Source: Synergistaceae bacterium (lineage in GTDB: Bacteria; Synergistota; Synergistia; Synergistales; Synergistaceae). From it: a stretch of DNA of 41,392 nucleotides. Where the stretch lies: the NCBI GenBank assembly GCA_031268885.1, contig JAIRWR010000079.1:1-41392 (forward strand), read 5' to 3'. This document shows positions 22,433 to 31,543 of this stretch, one piece after another. A program made the position numbers and the translations under genes. Every line of letters starts with the position of its first letter. Position 1 is the first letter of the stretch. The notes beneath the pieces were generated by a model. That model was not told the DNA's origin, searched no databases, and saw only the letters and a list, made by a program, of their open reading frames with translations.

Positions 22433-23885
22433 AAACCTGATTGCGATGGTCCGCCGCTTCCCGGACAAGCCAGGCGTCTATTTGATGCACGACGGAAGCG
22501 GACAGACGATATACATCGGAAAGGCCAAGTCCCTCAAAAAAAGGGTTTCGTCGTACTTCCGCCACACGAGGTTCGCGTCTCCAAGGCTGACGCGTCTGGT
22601 TGCCGATATCGGCGATATCTCTACCATAAGGACCGAGAGCGACGCCGAGGCTATGATACTGGAGTCTCGCCTCATAAAACTTTACCAGCCGTTTTTCAAT
22701 GTCGAACTGAAAATGGGAGAGAAGTATCCGTTCATCAAGATCACGTCGGAGGACTTCCCGAGGGTGCTTGTCAGCAGAATCAGGCAGGATGACAGCTGTG
22801 TCTACATAGGCCCTTTTGTAAAGGTGAGCGATCTCAGATCCATGATCCGGCTGGCGGAGAGATACTTCCCCCTGCGAACCTGCTCCTCTCCGCTTGAGGC
22901 CGCCAAACTGCCCGTTAAGAAACGCCCGTGCATGAGGCACACGCTGGGCTTATGCCTCGGTCCCTGCGCGGGCCTCTGCGCCGAACCCAAGTACAGGGAA
23001 CGCGTGGCCGACCTGATCATGCTGCTTCAGGGGTGCGGCGCGGACCTCGCAAACAATCTGCATAAACGGATGGACGCGGCTGCAAGACAGATGGAATTTG
23101 AGGAGGCCGCGCGTCTGCGCGATACCATAAGGGCGATATGGCGGGTCAACAGACAGAAGATTTCAAACCCGCTCTCGGCTGGACATGACGGAGATGAGTG
23201 GGTTCCCCTTAAACGGCTTCAGGAGACGCTGGGGCTGCCCATACTTCCATGGAGGATCGACGGCTTCGACATATCGCACACGGCGGGAGAGAATACAGTC
23301 GGAGTGGTCGTGGTCTTCGAACAGGGGTTCGCCAACTCGTCGCTCTACAGGCGTTTTAACGTCACAACTGTGGATGACGTGGACGATTTCAGATCCATGG
23401 AGGAGACGGTGTCCCGGAGATACAAGCGCTGCTTGAGTTCAGAGGAGCCTCTGCCGCAGCTCGTCCTAATCGACGGAGGACCGATCCAGCTCGACTTCGC
23501 CAGGCGCACGCTGGACTCCCTTGGGCTGGGAGCGATAACGGCCGTGGCGCTCGCCAAACGGGAGGAGGAGATCTATATGTCTGGCATTCGCAACCCGCTG
23601 AGGCTTGATTCGTCTGACCCCGGCCTGTTGCTTCTTCAAAGAATCAGGGACGAGGCGCACAGATTCGCTGTCACGTCGCACAGGAAAAAACGGAATAAAA
23701 AGTTTTCCAGAAGCGCACTTGAAGATATCCCCGGAATGGGTAAGAATAGAGTGTCTCAGCTCCTCAGCAGGTTCGGCTGCGTTCGTGCCATAGCGGGGCT
23801 GAGCCAGGACGAACTCGCGTCCGTCCCTGGGATAGGCGATGTCCTCGCCGAGCGAGTCCTAACCGCGCTCGACGTGATGGTATAG
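22422..23885 (+). CDS. uvrC: excinuclease ABC subunit C, short form
   Basis: Makes both incisions in nucleotide excision repair together with UvrA and UvrB. It overlaps the previous gene by 11 bases. The N-terminal GIY-YIG nuclease is present (KPGVYLMHDGSGQTIYIGKA, residues 17-36). The UvrB-binding UVR motif is at about 213-246 (MDAAARQMEFEEAARLRDTI). The RNase H-like nuclease has FDISHT (Asp283, His286), LIDGG (Asp351) and RDEAHRFA (His413). Two helix-hairpin-helix motifs close the protein (430-487). Length is 487 against about 600 usually: only some 37 residues separate UVR from Asp283, where E. coli UvrC has about 160. The domain between them is missing while all catalytic residues remain, so I expect a working protein. 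Confidence 0.95.
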   Translation: MDRENLIAMVRRFPDKPGVYLMHDGSGQTIYIGKAKSLKKRVSSYFRHTRFASPRLTRLVADIGDISTIRTESDAEAMILESRLIKLYQPFFNVELKMGEKYPFIKITSEDFPRVLVSRIRQDDSCVYIGPFVKVSDLRSMIRLAERYFPLRTCSSPLEAAKLPVKKRPCMRHTLGLCLGPCAGLCAEPKYRERVADLIMLLQGCGADLANNLHKRMDAAARQMEFEEAARLRDTIRAIWRVNRQKISNPLSAGHDGDEWVPLKRLQETLGLPILPWRIDGFDISHTAGENTVGVVVVFEQGFANSSLYRRFNVTTVDDVDDFRSMEETVSRRYKRCLSSEEPLPQLVLIDGGPIQLDFARRTLDSLGLGAITAVALAKREEEIYMSGIRNPLRLDSSDPGLLLLQRIRDEAHRFAVTSHRKKRNKKFSRSALEDIPGMGKNRVSQLLSRFGCVRAIAGLSQDELASVPGIGDVLAERVLTALDVMV

Positions 23886-23930
23886 ATTGGTTCATTTTTT
23901 CCATTCCGTTCCTGAAGGGGACGTTATATC

Positions 23931-25058
23931 TTGAATACAGGCATTTCGATAAACCGCGGTGAAGACGAATATTATATGAGAATGGCGCTGAGCCTGGCGA
24001 TGAGAGGTACTGGAGCCGTAAGCCCCAATCCCAGGGTCGGCTGTGTCATAGTCGATGGCGGAAGACCGGGTGGAGAGATCGTCGCGTGGGGGTATCACAG
24101 GGCCTATGGAGCGCCTCACGCCGAGGCCGACGCGCTTCGAAGGGCCGGAGGACAAGCTCCCGGCTGCACCGTCTATGTCAATCTGGAGCCGTGCTGCCAC
24201 GAGGGGAAGACCCCTCCTTGCTGCAACGCGCTCATTGAGGCTGGGGTCGGAAGAGTCGTCATGGGCATGGAGGATCCGAATCCCCTCGTCTCTGGCGGAG
24301 GGGCGAAAAGGCTCTCCGAAGCCGGAATAGAGGTGACAGGCGGGATCCTGGCCGACGAATGCCGCCGGATCAACAGGGGCTTTATCAGGAACATTACGGC
24401 GGGCAGGCCTTGGATCACCGTAAAGGCCGCAGTATCGTGCGACGGGGACATGGCGCTCTTAAACGGAGAGAGCCGTTGGATCAGCGGCGAGGAGTCGAGA
24501 AGAAGGGTTCACATGGCGAGGGCCGAAAACGACGCCGTGCTCGTGGGGATTGGCACCGTGCTGTCCGACGATCCCGCCCTCACCGTGCGGGATACGGACG
24601 GACGTTCGCCGCTTCAAGTCGTAGTGGACAATCGCCTCGACACGCCACCGGATTCGAGGATTCTGGCGGAGGGCAGATGTCTGATCTTCGCCGGACGCTC
24701 CGCTGGCGAGGAGAGGGAACGAGCGCTGCTCGAACGGGGCGCGGCTGTGATAAGACAAGAAAAGGACGGTTCTCGAATAGAGCTTGACGGTGTCGTACGG
24801 GAGCTCGGCCTGCGCGGCGTGAATTATCTGATGGTAGAGGGCGGCCCGCGCATAATAAGCTCATTCATCAACGAGCGCCTTGTCGATGAATTTTCTCTGT
24901 TCAAGGCCCCCAAGATCATGGGACGCGGGATGAGCATGGCCGGCGATGTAACACTTGCCAGCATGAAGGAGACGATATCGATGAAGAGACTCAAGGTAAA
25001 CGCAATAAAGGAAGATATCTGGATTGAGGGAGTGGCGTCTTGTTCACCGGACTTGTAG
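23931..25058 (+). CDS. ribD: bifunctional riboflavin deaminase/reductase
   Basis: Performs the second and third steps of riboflavin synthesis: deamination of the pyrimidine, then NADPH reduction of the ribosyl chain. 375 residues. The TTG start at 23931 follows GAAGGGG with a 10-nt spacer and keeps the family N-terminus EDEYYMRMALSLAMRG; an ATG at 23976 would cut into it. Zinc site: HAEADAL and PCCHEGKTPPC. Reductase domain from about 145: RPWITVKAAVSCDGDMA and GIGTVLSDDPALTVRD. Only 45 nt separate it from uvrC, too short for an FMN riboswitch, and none is seen. Its end overlaps ribE by 19 bases. Confidence 0.96.
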   Translation: MNTGISINRGEDEYYMRMALSLAMRGTGAVSPNPRVGCVIVDGGRPGGEIVAWGYHRAYGAPHAEADALRRAGGQAPGCTVYVNLEPCCHEGKTPPCCNALIEAGVGRVVMGMEDPNPLVSGGGAKRLSEAGIEVTGGILADECRRINRGFIRNITAGRPWITVKAAVSCDGDMALLNGESRWISGEESRRRVHMARAENDAVLVGIGTVLSDDPALTVRDTDGRSPLQVVVDNRLDTPPDSRILAEGRCLIFAGRSAGEERERALLERGAAVIRQEKDGSRIELDGVVRELGLRGVNYLMVEGGPRIISSFINERLVDEFSLFKAPKIMGRGMSMAGDVTLASMKETISMKRLKVNAIKEDIWIEGVASCSPDL

Positions 25059-25705
25059 AATGCGTCGGAGTGGTCCGCTCTGTCGCCTATGAGGGCGGAG
25101 GCGTCCACAGAATAGGCGTCCACGCGCCGCCCATCGCCGGAGATCTGAAGACAGGCGAGTCGGTAGCTGTGGCAGGAGCGTGTCTCACAGTGGTCGAATC
25201 GTGGGGCGATGTTTTCTATGTGCAGATGATGAGCGAGAGCGGAAGGGCGACCAGGCTCGACTCCATAAAACCGGGCGACAGGGTCAACCTCGAACGCGCG
25301 CTTCGCCTGGGAGACAGGTTCGACGGCCATATGGTGCTCGGCCACGTTGACTGCGCGGGACGCGTCTCCGGCATAACGAATGAGGGGAACACCAGGAAAT
25401 TCTGGATAACAGCGCCCTCAAATATCTCATGGGGCATAGCTCCCAAGGGCTCGATCACGGTTGAGGGGGTGAGCCTGACGGTCATCGACGCACCGGGTAA
25501 GTTCGACGAGGATTTCTCGGTCGGGCTGATACCGACTACTCTGCGCGAGACGACATTGGGCGATCTCGCGGAGGGATATCTCGTCAACATAGAGATAGAC
25601 GTCCTAGCGAGGTACGCGGCACGCATTCTGAACGTTGAAACCGGGGAGGCTCGTTCGAACGAGAGTAATCTGACGTGGGAGAAACTTCAGGAGTACGGCT
25701 GGTAG
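25040..25705 (+). CDS. ribE: riboflavin synthase alpha chain
   Basis: Last step of the pathway: dismutation of two lumazines to riboflavin. 221 residues with two similar lumazine-binding barrels (1-97, and about 98-200), beginning [12 protein letters not shown] and continuing [16 protein letters not shown] at the second barrel. The start is TTG at 25040, inside the end of ribD, with GGGAG 12 nt before; the N-terminus is invariant in the family, so the start is certain despite the rare codon. The protein ends with a short extra tail after the usual ARYAARIL. Confidence 0.95.
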   Translation: MFTGLVECVGVVRSVAYEGGGVHRIGVHAPPIAGDLKTGESVAVAGACLTVVESWGDVFYVQMMSESGRATRLDSIKPGDRVNLERALRLGDRFDGHMVLGHVDCAGRVSGITNEGNTRKFWITAPSNISWGIAPKGSITVEGVSLTVIDAPGKFDEDFSVGLIPTTLRETTLGDLAEGYLVNIEIDVLARYAARILNVETGEARSNESNLTWEKLQEYGW

Positions 25706-25719
25706 ACGGGAGGACAGAT

Positions 25720-26949
25720 ATGACTGAAGAAATTATAATCCTCGATAGCATTGAAGATGCCGTAAATGACATCGCAGATGGGAAAATAGTTATTGTGGTG
25801 GACGACGCGTGCCGGGAGAACGAGGGCGACATGATCGTCGCGGCGGAGCTCTGCACCACTGAGCGGGTGAACTTCATGGTGAAGCGCGCGCGCGGGCTGG
25901 TATGCGCCCCCATCGAAACCGCGATAGCCGAGACGCTGCAGCTGAACCTCATGGTGGAGCGCAACACCGATCTGCACGGAACGGCCTTTACCGTGTCGGT
26001 TGACGCGGTCCACGGAACGACGACTGGAATCTCCTCCGAGGAGAGAGCCATCACCGTAAGGCGTCTGGTCGATCCGGACGCCAGGGCCGGGGACTTCAGG
26101 AGACCGGGACACATCTTTCCACTGATCGCCCGTCAGGGCGGCGTGTTAAAGCGCGCCGGACATACGGAGGCGGCGGTCGATCTGGCGAAGCTCGCCGGAC
26201 TTCGCGGCGGCGGCGCGATCTGCGAGGTCTTAAACGACGATGGTTCGATGGCGAGGCTGCCGCAGTTGATCAAGTTCGCGAAATCTCATGGAATCAGAAT
26301 AGTCTCGGTAGCCGATCTGATAAGGTATCGGCTCGCCAGGGAGAAGCTCGTAACAAGGGAGGCGTCGGTAGCCTTTCCGACGGAGTTTGGGGACTTCAAA
26401 GGGTATGCGTACAGGTATCAGGGGGATGCTAACTCCGAAATGCTTCACATCGCGCTCGTGAAGGGCGACGTTACGTCTGTCGACAGCGTGCTGGTCCGGG
26501 TGCACTCGGAGTGCCTCACCGGAGATGTGTTTGGCTCGCTGCGCTGCGACTGCGGGCCGCAACTTCACAAATCGATGGAGATGATAGAGCGCGAGGGCGT
26601 GGGCGCGATACTGTACCTGAGGCAGGAGGGCAGGGGGATAGGCCTCCTCTCCAAGCTAAAGGCGTACGAACTGCAGGAGCGGGGGCTGGACACCGAGGAG
26701 GCAAATATCGCGCTCGGTTTCGAACCTGACATGAGGGACTACGGAGTAGGGGCGCAGATCTTGGTCGACCTCGGAATAAGGAAGATAAGGCTCATAACGA
26801 ACAACCCAAAAAAGATGGTGGGCCTGGAGGGGTATCGTCTCGAGATCACGGAGAGAGTTCCGCTCGAATTCCCTCCGAATGAGCACAACAAGAAATATCT
26901 GCAGACAAAGTGCGGCAAGATGGGGCATATACTTCATAATATCAATTGA
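25720..26949 (+). CDS. ribBA: bifunctional DHBP synthase / GTP cyclohydrolase II
   Basis: Supplies both precursors of riboflavin. 409 residues from ATG 25720, which follows GGGAGG by six bases; the frame is open further upstream, into ribE, without a binding site. The N-terminal DHBP synthase half shows [19 protein letters not shown] and the acidic loop; the C-terminal GTP cyclohydrolase II half has the zinc ligands in [20 protein letters not shown] and the catalytic region [20 protein letters not shown]. All key residues seem present in both halves. It lies 14 nt after ribE and the ribH start is 14 nt after its stop. Confidence 0.96.
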   Translation: MTEEIIILDSIEDAVNDIADGKIVIVVDDACRENEGDMIVAAELCTTERVNFMVKRARGLVCAPIETAIAETLQLNLMVERNTDLHGTAFTVSVDAVHGTTTGISSEERAITVRRLVDPDARAGDFRRPGHIFPLIARQGGVLKRAGHTEAAVDLAKLAGLRGGGAICEVLNDDGSMARLPQLIKFAKSHGIRIVSVADLIRYRLAREKLVTREASVAFPTEFGDFKGYAYRYQGDANSEMLHIALVKGDVTSVDSVLVRVHSECLTGDVFGSLRCDCGPQLHKSMEMIEREGVGAILYLRQEGRGIGLLSKLKAYELQERGLDTEEANIALGFEPDMRDYGVGAQILVDLGIRKIRLITNNPKKMVGLEGYRLEITERVPLEFPPNEHNKKYLQTKCGKMGHILHNIN

Positions 26950-26963
26950 TCGGAGTGATTGTG

Positions 26964-27449
26964 ATGAAAGTCATACAGGGTTCTCTCATAGGTTCGGGGC
27001 TTCGTTTCGCCCTGATTGTGTCACGTTTCAACGAGCTCATTTCGAGCAAGCTTCTGGATGGAGCGGTCGATATATTAACTCGGCACGATGTACGTCATCA
27101 GGACATAGAAGTATACTGGGTTCCAGGCGCCTGGGAACTGCCGCTCATAGCCAAGGAGATTGCGCTCTCCGGCAAGCATGACGCGATAGTTGCGCTGGGC
27201 GCGGTCATCCAGGGCGACACCCCTCACGCCGATTACATCTGCGCCGAGACGTCAAAGGGGCTTGCGCTTGTAAGCCTCGATCAGAGAATCCCCGTCAGCT
27301 TCGGCGTGCTCACGTGTTCGAACCTCGAACAGGCGCTTCTGCGGGCTGGGAGCAAGTCCGGAAACAAGGGCTCTGATGCCGCCATGTCGGCGCTGGAGAT
27401 GGCCAATCTTCTCGCCGAGACGAGGCGCGCGCAGGGAGGAAAGGAGTGA
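26964..27449 (+). CDS. ribH: 6,7-dimethyl-8-ribityllumazine synthase
   Basis: Forms lumazine from the RibD product and DHBP, 161 residues, typical size for the icosahedral or decameric enzyme. Start: ATG 26964 with GGAG at 26952-26955. Motifs: RFALIVSRFNELISSKLLDG at the N-terminus, WVPGAWELPLIAKEI, and GAVIQGDTPHADYICAETSK, which includes the catalytic histidine. The stop overlaps the serS ATG by one base. Confidence 0.96.
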   Translation: MKVIQGSLIGSGLRFALIVSRFNELISSKLLDGAVDILTRHDVRHQDIEVYWVPGAWELPLIAKEIALSGKHDAIVALGAVIQGDTPHADYICAETSKGLALVSLDQRIPVSFGVLTCSNLEQALLRAGSKSGNKGSDAAMSALEMANLLAETRRAQGGKE

Positions 27450-28738
27450 TGCTCGATCCAAAGTGGATTCGCGAACATCCGGACGACGTGCGTGAACTTC
27501 TCAGGAGACGCGGTCACGGTTTCGATCTAGACGCCCTGTTGGCGCTCGAATCCGAGAGGCTCGAAGTCCTGAATGAGGTGGAGGGGCTGAGGGCAAAGAG
27601 AAACGACGGGTCCAAGCGGGTCGGGGAGATAAAGAAAAGTGGAGGGGACGCATCCTCCCTGGTCGAGGAGATGAAGACCACAGGCGAGAAAATACGCGAG
27701 ATGGACTCGCGTCTGACAGGAATCGAGGATGAGTGGAACAGGCAGCTTCTCCTGATGCCCAACCGGCTGAGCGGCGATGTCCCGATCGGATCCGATGAGA
27801 GCGCGAACATCGAGATAAGGAGATGGGGAGAGCCCGGAGAGTATTCGTTTGAGCCCAGACCTCACTGGGAGCTCGGCGAATCCCTCGGCATAATGGACTT
27901 CGAGAGAGGCGCAAGGCTGGCGGAGAGCAGGTTCACCGTCCTGAGAGGCGCTGGAGCCAGGCTGGAACGAGGCCTTATCAATTTCATGCTCGACCTCCAC
28001 ACCACCAAACACGGATACGTTGAGATACTACCGCCGATGCTGGTCAACAGCGCGACTATGACCGGAACTGGGCAGCTCCCCAAGTTCGCCGACGATCAGT
28101 ACAAGTGCGTAAATGACGACCTGTGGCTCATTCCAACCGCCGAGGTGCCCCTGACTAATCTGCACTACGGCGAGATACTGAGCGAGTCGGACCTACCTCT
28201 CCTCTACACCGCTTACACTGTCTGTTTCAGGAGAGAGGCCGGTTCGTACGGCCGTGACATGAGGGGTATGCTGAGACAGCACCAGTTTGACAAGGTGGAG
28301 CTGGTAAAGCTGTGCGCCCCCGAGACAAGCTATCGCGAGCTCGACCTGCTCCTTGAGGACGCGGAGAGCGTTCTGCGGGCGCTGGAGCTGCCGTACAGGG
28401 TTGTGGTCCTCTCATCAGGGGACATAGGCAACGCGGCCGCCAAGACATACGACATCGAGGTCTGGCTTCCGTCGCAGGGTTGCTATCGGGAGATAAGCTC
28501 GTGCAGCAACTGTGAGGATTTTCAGTCCCGCAGAATGGGGACGAGATATCGCATGAAGGACGGGGGCAAGATCGGATTCGTTCACACGCTGAATGGATCG
28601 GGAATCGCGGTTGGCCGCTGCCTCATCGCCATTATGGAGAACTTCCAGGAGGAAAACGGTTGCGTCTCGATACCAGAAGCGCTCCGCCCGTACGTCGGCG
28701 GGATGAACAGAATAGCCCCTTCATCCGCGGCCAAGTAA
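27449..28738 (+). CDS. serS: serine--tRNA ligase
   Basis: Class II synthetase charging tRNA-Ser (and tRNA-Sec if present), 429 residues. The start at ATG 27449 follows GGGAGG (27434-27439) by nine bases. The N-terminal coiled-coil arm (to about 105) is normal. Class II motif 2 is CFRREAGSYGRDMRGMLRQH and motif 3 GSGIAVGRCLIAIMEN. The TAEVPLTNLH serine-binding region is present. It is the last of the rib-linked string and ends one base before the next gene. Confidence 0.97.
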   Translation: MLDPKWIREHPDDVRELLRRRGHGFDLDALLALESERLEVLNEVEGLRAKRNDGSKRVGEIKKSGGDASSLVEEMKTTGEKIREMDSRLTGIEDEWNRQLLLMPNRLSGDVPIGSDESANIEIRRWGEPGEYSFEPRPHWELGESLGIMDFERGARLAESRFTVLRGAGARLERGLINFMLDLHTTKHGYVEILPPMLVNSATMTGTGQLPKFADDQYKCVNDDLWLIPTAEVPLTNLHYGEILSESDLPLLYTAYTVCFRREAGSYGRDMRGMLRQHQFDKVELVKLCAPETSYRELDLLLEDAESVLRALELPYRVVVLSSGDIGNAAAKTYDIEVWLPSQGCYREISSCSNCEDFQSRRMGTRYRMKDGGKIGFVHTLNGSGIAVGRCLIAIMENFQEENGCVSIPEALRPYVGGMNRIAPSSAAK

Positions 28739-28739
28739 A

Positions 28740-30503
28740 ATGCAGGACTTGTTCCCCGCTGTTTTTGCAAGGGCGGATACCGGATATCTCAGGATGGCGG
28801 CAGTCGTCATGTCGGTCGTCGTCGCGTGCTTTTTCATTCAGAAGACATTCAAGCGGGATCTGGAGAGTGATCAATATTACTACCTGAGGGATATCTGCCT
28901 GATAGCGTCATGGGCGCTCTGCGGCATCTGGACGCAGAGCGTTCCGATGAAGCTGACTATTACCGCGGGGGTGATAGCTGGGCTAATAGGGTTCTGTCAG
29001 AAGGTTGTGAAGAACTGGGATCTTCGTGTCTGCTTTCTGGCTGTCGGCTTTGGTGTCGCCCTACTCGGCCCGCGCATAACTTTCATAGGGCAGCCTGATG
29101 GAGAGTTCTTCTATCTCTCCAGCCTGACGACCATAATGGTGCTGAGTACCCTGTGGATGGGGTTCTTTCCAATTCTCTTCCAGGAGTTCGATGAGATACC
29201 TGGTATGGGAGGAGGCCTCCTGCTTGCGAGCTGGACTCTGATGGTCGTAGTAACCGCTATGTCCTCGAAGGGGCCCTCGGACGCTCTGGTGATGTCGCTC
29301 TGCGGACTCGCCCTGATACTGGTCTTCTGGAGCCGTCACGTAAACGTCTATCGGAGGCTCGGCGCGCCGCTCTCCGCGATGTGGGGAACGCTTCTGGCTG
29401 GAACGTCGATGTTAGGCGCCAGCAAGGGCGTTGCGTTCGCCACCGTCATGATACTTCCGCTTGGGCTCTTTGCCATACCGATATTGGAGACGTCCCTCTG
29501 CGTCCTCTCGGCGGCATTCTCCCCCAGGCCACTGGGAAATATGATGTTCTATCGAAAGCTGGTGCAGGGGGGGATGGATCATCCCTCGGCGGTCTTTACG
29601 GTCTGCGGCATATGCGGCGTATGCGGGATTTCGATGGCCGCGCTTCAGATGAAACTGCTCGACCCGCTGTCGCTGCTCCTGACAGCGCTCTTCCTGATAT
29701 CTGGTTTTCATGTGGCTGTCGCGTGCATTAGGGATTCCGGCAACAGATCGGCGAATCGTCCTTCGCTGTGGGGGGTGGTGGTCGATAACTTTTCGCTCGA
29801 CTACGCGCTCGGCCGTGTGAACGGGTGGCTGTCATCCGGCGGCGGGCCGAGGATAATAGTCACCGTAGACGCACTGGCCGCGCTGCGGAGCAGACGCGAC
29901 AGAAGATACGGCGGCATCGTGAATCGGGCAGGGCTCGTGCTGCCTGACGGAATAGGGCTGATATGGGCGCTGCGCTTCCTCGGGTTCATCGTTCAGGAGA
30001 GGATACCCGGCGTGGAATTTGTGGACCATCTCTGTCGCCTCGCGTCGAGCCGAGGGTGGCCGGTATATTTCTTCGGCGGAAAACCGGGAATCGCGGAGAG
30101 GGCCTCGGAGAAGCTCCGCTCAAAATATCCCGCCCTGGTCGTTGCAGGCTGCAGGAGCGGATTTTTCAAACCGGCGGAGAGCGAGGGTATATGTGAGAAG
30201 ATAAGGGAGTCGGGAGCGAAGGTCGTCTTCGCGGCCCTTGGAGTTCCAAAACAAGAGTACTGGATGGATGACAACCTGGCGAGCATCGGCAGTGTCGTCG
30301 GGGTAGGCGTCGGCGGCAGCTTCGACGTCATCTCCGGCGTGCTGAAGCGCGCCCCGCGGGGTTGGAGAAACATGCGCCTCGAGTGGCTTTACAGGACAAT
30401 TCAAGAACCCGTCAGATGGAAGAGAGTGGCGCGGCTGCCTCTCTTTGTCCTGTTGGTTTTCCTGAAAAAAATCCACCTTGACACATGGCGGCGGTTGACG
30501 TGA
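28740..30503 (+). CDS. fusion of a WecA/MraY-like membrane domain with a WecG/TagA/CpsF glycosyltransferase
   Basis: A 587-residue protein with two parts. Residues 1-345 carry about ten hydrophobic segments whose spacing resembles polyprenyl-phosphate sugar-1-phosphate transferases (PILFQEFDEIPGMGGGLLLA aligns with the usual NLIDGLDGLA region, ETSLCVLSAAFSPRP with the vPilDt...rRl region). The Asp-rich catalytic motifs are not kept: the DGLDG and GDSGS equivalents read DEIPGMGG and LGAPLS. Residues 345-560 are a complete GT26 domain: IVTVDALAALRSR, AGLVLPDGIGLIWALRFLG, PVYFFGGKPGIAERASEKLR, ALGVPKQEYWM, GVGGSFDVISGVLKRAPRGW, LEWLYRTIQEPVRWKRVA. Such enzymes add ManNAc or a similar sugar to a lipid-linked GlcNAc during surface polymer synthesis. 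The start has no clear binding site. Confidence 0.8.
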   Translation: MQDLFPAVFARADTGYLRMAAVVMSVVVACFFIQKTFKRDLESDQYYYLRDICLIASWALCGIWTQSVPMKLTITAGVIAGLIGFCQKVVKNWDLRVCFLAVGFGVALLGPRITFIGQPDGEFFYLSSLTTIMVLSTLWMGFFPILFQEFDEIPGMGGGLLLASWTLMVVVTAMSSKGPSDALVMSLCGLALILVFWSRHVNVYRRLGAPLSAMWGTLLAGTSMLGASKGVAFATVMILPLGLFAIPILETSLCVLSAAFSPRPLGNMMFYRKLVQGGMDHPSAVFTVCGICGVCGISMAALQMKLLDPLSLLLTALFLISGFHVAVACIRDSGNRSANRPSLWGVVVDNFSLDYALGRVNGWLSSGGGPRIIVTVDALAALRSRRDRRYGGIVNRAGLVLPDGIGLIWALRFLGFIVQERIPGVEFVDHLCRLASSRGWPVYFFGGKPGIAERASEKLRSKYPALVVAGCRSGFFKPAESEGICEKIRESGAKVVFAALGVPKQEYWMDDNLASIGSVVGVGVGGSFDVISGVLKRAPRGWRNMRLEWLYRTIQEPVRWKRVARLPLFVLLVFLKKIHLDTWRRLT

Positions 30504-30513
30504 CGCTTGGAGA

Positions 30514-30536
30514 CAACCCGGCGGATTTGCCGGTTG
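30514..30536 (+). other. hairpin between the WecG fusion gene and ybaB
   Basis: CAACCCGGC (30514-30522) pairs with GCCGGTTG (30529-30536), eight base pairs with one bulged C and a 6-nt loop, followed by ATTAATTATACTT. The T-tract is poor, so this may be a weak terminator or a processing hairpin. TATACT at 30543-30548 could be a -10 for ybaB-recR but lacks a -35. Confidence 0.3.
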
Positions 30537-30567
30537 ATTAATTATACTTGATGGGAGATGGACTGAT

Positions 30568-30876
30568 TTGAAGATGGATAAGATGTTGAAACAGGTCCAA
30601 AAGATGCAGGCTCAGGTCTCTTTGATGCAGGAGGAGCTCGCTAACGAGGTGGTGGAGGCGTCAAGCGGAGGAGGGATGGTCAAGGTTCAGGCCAATGGGC
30701 ACGGCGACGTCGTATCCGTATCGATATCGAAGGATGTCGTCGATCCTGAGGATGTCGAGATGCTGGAGGACCTCGTTCTGTCAGCCGTCAAGGAGGCCCT
30801 GCGTCTTGGCCGCGAAATGGCTGAAAAGCGTATGGGCAGCATCACCGGCGGACTTGGCATCCCAGGACTGTTTTGA
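30568..30876 (+). CDS. YbaB/EbfC family nucleoid-associated protein
   Basis: A small dimeric DNA-binding protein, 102 residues, encoded next to recR in most bacteria. The start is TTG 30568 with GGGAG ten bases upstream; an ATG two codons later (30574) is possible but further from the site. N-terminal helix MLKQVQKMQAQVSLMQEEL, strands VEASSGGGMVKVQANGHGDV and DVVDPEDVEMLEDLVLSAVK are typical. Its stop overlaps the recR start by 3-4 bases. Confidence 0.94.
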   Translation: MKMDKMLKQVQKMQAQVSLMQEELANEVVEASSGGGMVKVQANGHGDVVSVSISKDVVDPEDVEMLEDLVLSAVKEALRLGREMAEKRMGSITGGLGIPGLF

Positions 30877-31481
30877 GCCTTCCCGGTTCTTTCGGCGAGT
30901 TGACCGGCCTTCTGGGTAAGTTTCCCGGAGTCGGCCAAAAGACCGCGAGACGGATGGCCTTCTTTCTGTTGAGCGCGGATCCGACATGGGTAAGCTCATT
31001 GGCGGAGTCCATCGCGAACCTGAGGGAGAGAGTGCGGTCCTGCCGCGAGTGCGGGAACATATCGACCGATGATCTGTGCGGAGTATGCGCGAATCCGTCG
31101 AGGGACAGGAGGAGCATCTGCGTCGTGGAGAGCCAGGAGGACTGCGTCGCGATGGAACAGTCAGGAGTCTTCGGCGGGCTTTACCATGTCCTTGGAGGCA
31201 GGTGTTCCCCACTTGAGGATGAGGATGTGCCCGCTGAGAGTCTCGACCGTTTGAGGAGGCGAATCTCGGAACATGGGGCATCCGAGGTGATACTGGCTTT
31301 AAACCCAAGGATAGAGGGTGATATGACAGCTTTTCTGGTTCAGGATTCACTGAAAGAATTGGACGTCAAAATAACTCGTCTCTCCTACGGATTGCCTGTT
31401 GGGGGCAGTATCGGGTATGCTGACAGAGTAACGCTTCACATAGCGTTGGAATCAAGAAGGGAAGTGAAAGAGGAGGAGTGA
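30873..31481 (+). CDS. recR: recombination protein RecR
   Basis: Works with RecF and RecO to load RecA at gaps. 202 residues from TTG 30873, overlapping ybaB. N-terminal helix-hairpin-helix (LLGKFPGVGQKTARRMAFFL), a zinc finger CRECGNISTDDLCGVC, the Toprim domain (ICVVESQEDCVAMEQSG; ILALNPRIEGDMTAFLVQ) and the C-terminal LSYGLPVGGSIGYADRVTL, all as expected. Confidence 0.97.
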   Translation: MSLPGSFGELTGLLGKFPGVGQKTARRMAFFLLSADPTWVSSLAESIANLRERVRSCRECGNISTDDLCGVCANPSRDRRSICVVESQEDCVAMEQSGVFGGLYHVLGGRCSPLEDEDVPAESLDRLRRRISEHGASEVILALNPRIEGDMTAFLVQDSLKELDVKITRLSYGLPVGGSIGYADRVTLHIALESRREVKEEE

Positions 31482-31543
31482 GGCGGACGAACTTGAATCA
31501 AGCCGAGGATAGCTGTGACGCCGACAGGAAGGGAGATGATAAA

